Notes under the pieces: model-generated
Database searches by the model: none
Seen by the model: only the letters and a program-made list of their open reading frames with translations
Told to the model about the DNA's origin: nothing
Translations under genes and position numbers: made by a program
Origin: Chlorocebus sabaeus
Lineage: Eukaryota > Chordata > Mammalia > Primates > Cercopithecidae
Assembly (NCBI RefSeq): GCF_047675955.1
Contig: NC_132915.1
Location: 44,498,526 to 44,562,525, forward strand
Length of the DNA stretch: 64,000 nucleotides
Direction: 5' to 3'
Shown here: piece after piece, positions 28,301 through 40,300 of the stretch
Numbering within the stretch: the stretch's first letter is position 1
Layout of the letters: the number at the start of each line of letters is the position of its first letter

Positions 28301-31300
28301 GTGGAGACAGTCCTATGTTTTGCATTTCCAGAGATAAAGTTTTTCTAGTCTATTGATATCAGAAAGATGCTCTGGCCGGGCGCAGTGGCTCACACCAGTA
28401 ATCCCTTTGGGAGGCTGAGGCGGGTGGATCACAAGGTCAAGAGATCGAGACCATCCTGGCCAACATGGTGAAACCCCGTCTCTACTAAAAATACAAAAAT
28501 TAGCCAGGCATGGTGGCGGCTGCCTGTAGTCCCAGCTACTCGGGAGGCTGAGGCAGGAGAATCACTTGAATCTGGGCAGCGGAGGCTGCAGTGAGCCGAG
28601 ATCACACCACTGCACTCCAGCCTGGTGACACAGCGAGACTCCATCTCAAAAAAAAAAAGAAAAAGAAAGAAGAAAATGTTCTGATATGTATTTCTTGTGT
28701 ACTTAAGCATCCTCCTGTAGCAAAAGAAAAGCTGACTTTCATTTACTAATTTCATTAATTGCTTAAATATTTATTGTTCTAATTATTATAAGAATCAATA
28801 GATATGAAATTCAATGTTTATCTTCTTAATTTAAGGAATCTTATGATTACATAAGATCCAATACCAACCAGAAAAGAATTTCTTAAATTAGCTTGAAATA
28901 TGCCTCAAAAAAAAAAAACCATATTTCATTTCAGGATTCATCAAACTTAAATTTAATGCCTATTTTATAGCAGGCACCCAAATGCAAAAACAGATGAAAG
29001 TAATACAGTATGTTAAGGGAGGGCATCATGCGTGGAGAGGGAGCCAAGCATAGGGACGGAGTCATGCACGGGGATGGGATCATGCACAGGATGTCATGAG
29101 AACATAAAGTAGTAGCATGCAGAAGGCCAGAAATCCCTCCTGGAAGCATTGGTGCTTTAAACACAAAAATAATTAGAAACTGGCCAGGTATAGAAAGGCA
29201 AAGCAGATGTGAACTTTGTAAGCAAAGTAAAACTCAAGTGGAAAGACGGAGCGACATTAAGGATCATGATGGGTTTGGCCATGTGTGCATATGTAATTCC
29301 ACACTGCTGAAGAATCTATTGCAAAGAGAATGACCAAGGAGTTAAGAAAGCTACCTCCAGCCATACTACTCAATATGCAACCCTGTCACTGGCATCCAAG
29401 GACACCTGTAAGGGGTGTGTGTGTTGGCAGGGGCGGGGGCGGTAAGGGAACATAGAGAGGAGGTACCAGTTTTGTTTGAAAAATTACCCCCCTCATTTGT
29501 GATATTCTGATACAGAACACTGCCATAGTCAATAAGAGCTACTGAATGCTGAAGCAGAGAAGTGACCAAGTCAGAGACTCATTTTTAAGAGGATACTCAA
29601 CCCTCAACTGCAGAATAGGGAATGAGCTGAAGGTAAAAGAAATTAGAGAGGGAGAGTCATTAGGTTGCTGCACAGTTCAGCAAACAGTGGATAAGCACCT
29701 CTTCCAGAACAATGACAGAAAGAGATGGAGTTGCACAATCTTTAAAAGGCTAAAGCAGAATGAATATAAAAATGATTGGGTGGGAGGCATAAGGAAGAGG
29801 GCACAAGTATGGGTATCTCTTTAATTTCAAGTCCCCAAATATAAAATAAGCCTCCAAATCCCAGATTTGATTGCCAAATCCCTGTTTGGAAAACAGAAAA
29901 AAACTTGGGCCTCCATGACTATCATTATGATGCTTACTGAGGCAATAAGACTGTTGTTATCAACCAGCCTTTGTAACGTCTGTGTTTTAGGAAACAGGGT
30001 CATGGGCTACAGTGATTCCATTTTACTAAACCAGAATCCAACCTAAGAGGTAAACCTCCATGAAAAGAAAGAAGCAACTGTCAAATAATTTAAAAGATTG
30101 TGGCCAGGTGTGGTGGCTCATGTTTATAATCCCAGCACTTTAGGAGGCCGAAATGGGTGGAACACCTGAGGTCAGGAATTCGAGACCAGCCTGACCAATA
30201 TGGTGAAACCCTGTCTCTACTGAAAATACAAAAATTAGCCAGGTGTGGTGGCGCACACCTGTAATCCCAGCTACTCGGGGGACTGAGACAGAAGAACTGC
30301 TTGAACCCGGGAGGCAGATGTTGCAGTGAGCCAAGATCGTGCCACTGCACTCCAGCCTGGGTGACAGAATGAGGCTCCAACCACTCCGCACCCCTCCACA
30401 AAAAAAAAAGACTGTGATTGAGGAAGATTTTCCATTCTACAGTTGAATTTCTTTCTGATTTCTTACAATCTCTACTCCACCTCACCTTCATTGTAGCCAT
30501 CACTGCCACCCATGAAGCCATTATGTGAAGATTTATGTTTTAGAGAAGCATTGGAAGATACAGAAACAGGCAAGGTACTGACTGTACCAATTCCCAGAGA
30601 TGAAATTAAAATGCCTCATAAGAAAAGGATTAATTGTTTAGTGACTTTTAAAAAACTGTTTTTCCAAAGGAAGAAATAAAAGAAAGGGGAATTAGAATAC
30701 AGAAAGAAGGGGAAAAATAAAATTTGAAGTGTACATGAACTTTCCATGTATGCCTAACTGAACTTCACTGAGGCAAGTGGTGTAAAACAGGGCACTTCCT
30801 CTGCCCAGGCCACTCCCATGTGCAGCCTCTACCAGTAGAAAGTACAAAGTGGAATATTCTCCCAGTTTCCACACAGATGCATCTTAAAATTAGATGTGGC
30901 GGTTGCAAAGCAGTTTCTTTAAAGTTTCTTTTTTGTTTTTGAGACGGAGTCTTGCTCTGTCACCCAAGCTGGAATGCAGTGATGCGACTTTAGCTCACCG
31001 CAATCTCCACCTCCCAGGTTCAAGTGATTTTCCTGCCTCAGCCTCCTGGGTAGCTGGGATTACAGGCATGCGCCACCACGCCAGGCTAATTTTTTTTTTT
31101 TTTTTTTTTTTTTTTGTATTTTTAGTAGAGACAGGGTTTCACCATGTTGGCCAGGCTCGTCTCGAACCCCAGACCTCAGGTGATCCGCCCACCTCAGCCT
31201 CCCAAAGTGCTGGGATTACAGCCATGAGCCACCGCGCCTGGACTAAAGTTTCTTTAAAGACACAGTCTTTAAAGGGCAATGATTCCCAGTGGAGTGCAAT

Positions 31301-34300
31301 TTGAAATAGATTCTTAAGTGCAGTAGAGGAGGAACAAAGCTCTCTAGCATCTTTTTTCAGCCAAAGTTTATCAGAATAACAAATATTTGCCATTACAACT
31401 CTAAGTCAAAAGAACTGAAGCTTTGATATAGAATGCACCACATTTTTCTATGCAGCCCTGGCTGTCTTCCCAGCCAATATGAATTCTAAGCCAAATATTC
31501 ATTACCTGCACAAACGTGAGTGCAGCTTTCTGTAGGAGACACTCAGCATAACAGATTTCAGCATGCATTTCCTCTATGAAAAACAAATAAAATTATATTA
31601 AGTAAAATCCCACATCCAAAGTGATTGCTCTGTGATGCTCAGGAAAGACTGGCAGATAAATTAACCCAAGAGAGACCCCAATACTTAGATGGCCCTTGTG
31701 CTTCCACAAAAGCGGAATGATAACCCCAGTTCTCACTTTGTCAGGAAGATTTTCCTGGAATGTGTGAAGTGTTCAGGGAGGTCATCCCCATTCAAACATA
31801 ACTGCAAAGAGTCAGTCACTTCATATCAGAGACCCAAACTCAGCTCACAAGGGGAAATTAACATTTAAAAGCACTTTAAAAAAAAGGAAACCACTTATTT
31901 TTTAACTTAATTAGTAGCATAAAACTTTGGCTGTGCGCGGTGGTTCATGCCTGTAATCCCAGCACTTTGGGAGGCCAAGGTGGGTGGATCACCTGAGGTC
32001 AGGAGACAGAGACCAGCCTGACCAACAGGGAGAAACCCCGTCTCCACCAAAAATACAAAAATTAGCCAGGTGTGGTGGTGCATGCCTGTAATCCCAGCTA
32101 TTTGGGAGGCTGAGGCAGAACAATCACTTGAACCTGCAAGGTAGAGGTTGTGGTGAGCTGAGATTGCGCCATTGCACTCCAGCCCGGGCAACAAGAGCAA
32201 AATTCCATCTCAAAAAAAAAAAAAAACAACAAAACAACTTTAACATAGTTTTAAAAGTTGAAAAAAAATAAATTAAATGTATGAATGCTAGCTTCTAAAA
32301 TATAAAGGTATGGTAACCATGACACTAACCAGACACATTACCTGAAAAGAAAGCAGCAATTCTCTAGAGCTCAGTGAAAAAGAAACGTCCTGCATGGCCA
32401 TGTTAAGACTCCTCATATGTGAAGATCTGATATAAAAAGAGACAGCACTATCCCAGTTTTAGGCTAATTTGATCATGTAGATGTCTAGCACAAGAATAAG
32501 GTACTCTCAAAAAGGGGTTAGGTGGGGCTCTGTGCATCCCAGGGGCCTGTGGAGTACCCCAAAACACATACCCTAGCTTCCCAACAACCCATTATACTTG
32601 CAGAGAATGGAGAGACAAATCTTCACTTTTCTCCATATACAAGTCAGCAGATTCTTGCTCTATCCATGGGATGCAAATTGGCATGATATTTAAGTAAATG
32701 AGCCTGGGGTATTTAAGAGCCTGGGCTGCTAAAAACGCTCTGCCATGTACTGGCTATAGGACCTTGTCCCCTCTCTGCTGGTTTCCTCATTTATAAAGGC
32801 CACTAACACCACCTCTGGTTCACAGCTGAAGGATCAAATGAGGTACTGTACACAGAGCTCATGATACAGACTTAGCACTGGATCAATGCTAGCTACGTGC
32901 ACTGAGATTACTGCCCGTGATCCATGTCACTGCTTTTTGATAAAAGCTCAGAAAGCATTTTTATGTGGAATGTGACTGAAAATAGAGTATTTCTGTATTA
33001 TTGGGATTACTGCTAATAGACTTAGATGACAACAAGTACTTTCTTGCACTTATAGACCCCACCCCCACCCTATACACACATACAACCCACTGGTTCTCAC
33101 AAATTGGTTCAAGTTCCTGCCATGCTCATATTCCAAACGTTTAATTTACGAAGAAGCCCCTCTGCAGCTAAGGCCTTCAACAGCGCACAGAGAGATGGGG
33201 CCAAATCACGACAGACCAAACTTGAGGAGTTACAGCCTGCACGCCCACAGCCAGGGTCGCAGTCCTTCAGAACACCTCTCCTCAAAGTGTGCCTGGTGAT
33301 TTTCTAGCTGTGTTCAGTGGGATACCAACTGGTAACTTACTTTTACACAGTCACCTGAATATCCTCTTCCTAGGTAATTCTGTGACAGAGTGAGAATCAG
33401 GAACTATTAGCTATGAAAGTTTGCTCAGGAATACAGATTGCTGGCTTGGGTTACATGCAGAGGGGATGAAGTCTGTGGTGGTGATGGTGGCGGTGGGTGG
33501 GGGCAGAGGGGAGTGGGCCAGTAACAGGAGCAAGGAAAGCCCAGAGCACCTTCAGGAAAAGCCAGTCAAGGGAGGAGACAGCAATGAGGCTGGAAGGGTT
33601 AAGTCAAGGCTCAATTATAAATGGCCTTGAATGTTAGAGTCTACACTTGATTCAGGAGGCAACAGTGAGTCAGTCCTTTCAGAGATCTGAGCAGACAGGT
33701 GGGTAGATCAGGGTTAAGTGAAAGATGAACACATTTAACAGCAGCATAGGGATGTGACAAGGCAAACAGAAAAGGCATGAGAGTTTGAACTTTGCATTCT
33801 GCAAATAAGTATCTGTCATATTAAACCCCTTTCACATCCTAGGCACTCACTGCATATAAATATCTGTAAAGGCCATTTGAAACCCACTTGGGGCAATCCG
33901 CCAGCCACAAGAGAAAAAAACTAGTATGTTCCACATTAAACCCATGAAAAGTTTAATGAAATATACTCACTCCTGTAGACAACCAGACACTCAAGGATGT
34001 AAATGAAAATTACCAAGAGGAAAAACAAATCACACACTAAAGCTACAATGTTTTGACATGCTCCCTTGAACACAAAGTCTGTTTGGGTTGCAGTTGACAG
34101 CCAAACTCACTAAGAATAAAATACAGCTTAATTTATAAAAGTCTTACTCTTTCACTGTGTTTGATTTACACTGCATAGTTCTTTAGTTCTCAAAATTAGC
34201 CATTAGGTACTTATGAGTGGGTAACTACCAGAATATCTCTTAATTGTAAATTCCATAGTCCACAGGAGTAAATATCTTCATGATGCAGTGAAATAATGTT

Positions 34301-37300
34301 AGCTAAGCATTGCCTTTAGATATGAAAGTCTAAATAAACCTGTATTTCATAATAGGCTATACTCACAAGTGTATTAGTTTATTTTATTTTAGTTTATATT
34401 ACTTTACTTTATTTTTATTTATGTAGAAACAGGGACTTGCTCTGTCACCCAGAGGAGAGTACAGTGGCATGATCTGCGCTTACTGCAACCTCTGTGATAT
34501 GGTTAGGCTTTGCGTCCCCACCCAAATCTCATCTTGAATTGTAATCCCCATGATCCCTACGTATCAAGGGTGGGACCTGGGGGGAGATGTTTGGATCATG
34601 GGGCTGGTTTCTTCCATGCTGTTCTCATGACAGCGAGCGAGTTCTCACAAGATCAGGTGGTTTTGTAAGTGTTTGACAGTTCCTCCTACATGCCCTTCTC
34701 CTTCCTGCTGCCTTGTGAAGAGGGTGCCTTGCTTCCTCTTCACCTTCTGCCATGATTTTAAGTTTCCTGAGGTCTCCCCAGCCATGCAGAACTATGAGTC
34801 AATTAAACCTCTTTCCTTTATAAATTACCCGGTCCTGGGCAGTTCTTTATAACAGTATGAAAATGGACTAACACACTCCGCCTCCTGGGCTCAAGGGATC
34901 CTCCCACCTTAGCCTCCTGAGTAGCTGGGATTATAGGCACAAGCCACCATGCCCAGACTATTTTTTATAATTAGTAAAAAGTAATTTTCTACTTTATTGC
35001 AGATTTCCTAAAGTGCCATTGTTCAAAGACATTACAAAAACATAACAACACAGTATCATCTATTTTCAAGATGACTAACACAGAAATAATTCAATATTTC
35101 CTTTATCCATATATGACACATTTCGTGCCCTTCTCTACTTGCCTAAAGGAGAAAGTGTGGGTTACGGTGGAAAGAGTTGTGGCTTAGGGAAAGGCAAATG
35201 ATCAGTTACCCCTACTCTGCTAGGTGGGGAATCCTGGTCATTTGTTTATAACTCTGATCAGTTCCAAGTCTATAACGAGGAGGTTAGATAGGTTAATGTT
35301 AAGAAAAGCAACAAGGACAGTATATAGCACATACAGAACGCTTTTTAAAAATGGAGGATCATCGGCTGGGTGCGGTGGCTCATGCCTGTAATCCCAGGAC
35401 TTTGGGAGGCCCGAGGCAGGCGGATCATGAGATCAGGAGATTGAGACCATCCTGGCTAACATGGTGAAACCCTGTCTCTACTAAAAATACAAAAAATTAG
35501 CCGGGCGTGGTGGCAGGCACCTGTAATCCTAGCTACTCGGGAGGCTGAGGCAGGAGAATGGCGTGAACCCGGGAGGATGAGCTTGCTTGCAGTGAGCTGA
35601 GATTGTGCCACTGCCCTCCAGCCTGGGTGACAGAGCGAGATTCTGTCTCAAAAAAAAAAAAAAGGAGCATCTTATTTTTCAAATTATTATTATTATTTTT
35701 GAGACAGAGTATTACTCTGTTGTCCAGGCTGGAGTACAGTGGCGCGATCTCGGCTCACTGCAACCTCCGCCTCCTGGGTTCAAGCAACTCTCCTGCCTCA
35801 CTCAGCCTCCTGAGTAGCTGGCCACTAGAGGGAAGCCATAGAGAGGGTAATAGAAAGGAGAATACAACAAAAGAGTTCAATTTCTTTTGGGCCTATTTGA
35901 TTTCTTATTAACCCACTTTAGTGAACTTTAGCTCTATGGAACTAATTTACATAAGTAGCCCAAAGACCGAAGATATGTAGACACATTCTATCCGAAGTCA
36001 AGGGGATAAATAAATTCTTACAAATAGTTGGAGGTCAGTTTCTGGAGAAAAAGATGTAGGTTTCAGCTGCCTAGTGTGACCAATGAAATGCCATTCTGTT
36101 TGACCATGGTTTTGGGGTCAACATCATGCCCCTTTGAAATAAGTACCAAAGATGTGAAATGTCTCATAATTCCTCTCCTATAATCAATACTCTAGCTTCA
36201 CATCGTGCAAATGTTCCCAAGTTCTCCGAAGTCCAAAACAAGTTAATACTCATCTAACAAAATAAACAAAACTTCCTAATAAAACACCCTCAAAAATATG
36301 TCTGACATACACTTGACCATTCGAAACTACTCTGACAGCAGTATCCAGAACTGCTCTTGCTCTAATCAACCAAAGTTACTTCTAGTAGCTTTGTATTTTG
36401 TGTTTTCTAGTATGGTATATTCTAGTATTTTGTGTCACCTCTTCAGAGAACACATTTGACAATGATAATACAGGCACAGATTCTCCTGGGATGGCAAAAG
36501 CTTTATTCTACAATGATCACATTTGAAGGACATTTTTTTTTCCTTCTACAGGAATATCTAGATGCTTCTTTCTTGTAAACTATTCTGGACTAGAGTGTAA
36601 CACTGTAAAGAAAGAACTGATCATGAACCTTCTGCCCTAGTCCCAGGGGGCACATCAAGCAATTTACAGCAACAGCAGTCATTTCCTCCCATCCATCTGA
36701 TCAGGGTGCCGCAGCCAGCCTTTCCTGGATTCCTGAATATTCCTAAATGCACACAAACCACGCATCTTCCATACTGTGAAATATCATTTTTTAAAAGATA
36801 TCAAAATTACTTTCACCTTGAAAAAAATTTTTAATAGCTTGTGGAAAACTGAAATTCTCACAGATGAATGGTAAAAACATAAACTGACCTATACCTTTGG
36901 AGAAAAAAACTGGGAATACCTATAAATATTGTAACTTTTCAAACTGCCAGTCCCGGTTATTCCACTTTTAGAAATCTATCTTATGAAATAACTTTTCAAG
37001 ATGCATGAATCGGTATGTATAAGGATTCTAGGACACCATTATTTGTAACAGTGAAAAAATAAAAACAATAGAGAAAATCCAATTTTGGTGCACAATACAT
37101 CAATCCTGTGGAATATCACACAGCTGTTAAACACTCACATGTAATGACCTGGGAAAGTGTCAATGTCAAATTTACACCTATTATGTGATTCTATGCTTGC
37201 AAAAAAAAAAAAAATGAACAATCCATGAGCGACAACAAAAACCCTATGTGTACCTTATTTATGTATTTGAGTATGTACGCAGAAAAGGTTTTACAATGAA

Positions 37301-40300
37301 CTATTAACAATGGTTACTTTTGGAAGGTCAGTATGATAGGGAAGAGAAAAAGACATTCCATTGACTTTATACACTTCAGTATGGAATTTTATGAGATGAT
37401 CATTTTTTAACTTTTAAAATCAAGGAAAAAAGTGATCTTTTAAATGACTTTTACCTTCACTCAGTTGCTCCAGGGATCCTCTAGAAAGAAGACTTGAGAA
37501 AGATTCTACAACTGTGTATTTTTTCCTGTATCTACGTCGAGTAAATAAAAAGGGAGATAGAAAATAGAAAAAAAAAATCAGGCTAAGCGCATTTTCATTT
37601 GACATTCATTTCAGTCACTATCACACCAAAGAGTCAAAAAGCTGAAACTCTAAACCCTGAAGTCTGTAGGACACAGATCATCCTTTTCCAACACTCTACA
37701 CTCAGCACTGGCTAGCCACTTGCGGGAACTCAGTCTGTGTTACTGAACACCACGTGGGGAAACCCACACACGCCAGTGAAAACTAACCTCCAAAGTACCT
37801 TCCCTTATCCTGATAACTAAAATCAGGATTTGTGTAAAATTCTCCACAGGTGAAAAATGAAGTTAAAGTGCAATATTTGGAAGCTCTCTTCATTCGAGGA
37901 GCTTACAACACCATTATATCAGGATGCAATTTCACCCATGTTAACCTTCTGATCATGAACCTTCTGCCCTAGTCCCAGCAGCACATCAAGCAATTGACAG
38001 CAACAGCAGTCATTTCCTCCCATCCATTTGCTCAGGGTGCCGCAGCCAGCCATTCCTGGATTCTTGAATATTCCTAAATGTCTACAAACCAAGCATCTCC
38101 CATACTGTGAAACATTTATCATTTTTTAAAAGATATCAAAATTACTTTTGCCTTGAAAAAAAATTTTGATAGGGTCTTCCTATACACACAGGGTAAAGCT
38201 TAAAATAAAACTAAAACTCCATTTCATTTTCACCAAACAAGTGTTCAAAAAGAGGTCCTTCTTAAACAAATAAAACATTCCCTCATGAATTTGCATCTCC
38301 CACTTAAAACAAAAACATTCCTTGCGTGGCTTGGTTTGGCGTGCAGTACCTAATGTCATCTACCTTGAGAGATGCTTGCTGCTAATCCCACAGAAATCCC
38401 CCCCCCAGATCTCTGTAGCTCAGACCCCAGGTTGTCAAAAAGAAAAGTGGAATATATGATGCCAAATGGGAATCCTTCAGCTTCAAGGCTGAATTTCTTT
38501 TCTGTAACTGTGGCCAATTTCAAACACAGAGCTCTTGGTCAGGCAAATGACATTATTTTTGTCACAAAGGCATAAAAGTTTGCAGTCACATCTCAAGTAT
38601 TGAATGACTCGTCATACTTTTGGCAGGTTTGTAAAGCGTCCTTCATGGCAGAAATGCCATTTTGGATGTCCTGTTGCTCGAAGGTCAGGACAGCCTGCAA
38701 CACCACAATGGTACTGTAGCCCAGAGCATGGTACATACTCTCCTTAGCCCTGGGGAGAAAACAGGGAATTCAGACATTTTAATTCAATGGAAATACTGAT
38801 CATAAGAAATCCTAGGAAATGCATGTTCTGACTTGCACAGTAACCTTTATTCCTTCACCATAATCACCAAAATTATATGGGTGGTGAAAAGTAACCTCTT
38901 AAAAACTCAAGGACCAAAGACTTTCCAATGTAAACCCACACAGGCAGAACAAAATGTTCCAAGTTGAAGAGGACAACATGCATTTCCCTATTTCAACACA
39001 AGAGGGCAGCCTGCAGGCAGATTCCAAGCAAACCAACTGTTTTCAGCTGAAAAGAGGGCAGCATACTACCACCTTTGGCTCTGAAATAAGTGCTAAAATA
39101 AAGGCCGCTGGAAATGTATTTTTTGACAGAGAGATTCTGATATGTTTTTTCAAAAATAAAGGCTCATTTAAAGTAATTCCTCTCCTCTCCAGCCAAAGGC
39201 CAAGAGCAAACAAGATTTTGGAACAAGTTAGGCTGGTCACAAGAGCCATGACCAAAGTAGATGTCAGACCTTATATCTAGTCTAATCCCATTATCTGAAA
39301 TTCCTGATTAAAATTCTTGATATTTCAAATCATCAAGTTACAGTGAGAACTGCTTCAGGATTCTTAAGGATGTTAATGACTCCTAACGGATTCTCGGGCT
39401 GTGAGAACATCATTTATTTTCTCAAAACTTCTTAAGCTGTATTAATTATTTATAAGGTTTAAAATGCTAATGCATGGTTTTGTTTTTAATTTAAATATTA
39501 ATGCATAACAGCCTGCTGCCATGCAAAACAAATACAAGCCACATTATTTTTTGCCCCCACGGAAATAGTCTAAACATCCTTTGGTAATTTGCAGCTTGTC
39601 CTGAACATTGAGGGCACTCACTATCTGTTCAAAAGAACCACAAGGAATCAGAGCAGCCCAAAGTTAATCATTAATTGTGGTTTCAAACCTCACATTTTTA
39701 ACTGAAAGCTCTTTCAAGAAGAAAAAAAAATTATTTCAAACGAGGGAAAAGTATTAGTTATTTATTTATTTATTTTTGAGACAGACTTTTGTTCTTGTTG
39801 CCCAGGCTGAAGTGCAATGGCACGATCTCGGCTCACCGCAACCTCTGCCTCCTGGGTTCAAGTGGTTCTCCTGCCTCAGCCTCTCGAGTAGCTGGGATTA
39901 CAGGCATGCGCCACCATGCCCGGCTAATTTTTTGTATTTTTAGTAGAGTCAGGGTTTCTCCCTGTTAGTCAGGCTGGTCTCGAACTCCTCACCTCAGGTG
40001 ATCCGCCTGCCTCAGCCTCCCAAAGTGTTGGGATTACAGGCCTAAGCCATTTAAACAGTGAAACATGTATAAAACTCAGAGATGAACCTGACTGAATACA
40101 ACACTAAATCGTTTATTTTCATCCCATGTCATGATCAGCTGTGTGTCAGTGGCAGAGAAAGACTTGTTTGAATAAAAATCAAAGGAGATAATGGGTACAA
40201 AAATACAGTTAAATGGAAGAAATAACTCCTAGTATTTCATAATAAATTATAATTAACAATAATTTATTGTTATTTCAAAACAGCTAGAAGAGAATAATTA

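Noticed and set aside
38954..39280. 108-codon plus-strand open frame
   Set aside because: No similarity recognised, opposite to the host gene and without promoter or polyadenylation context.
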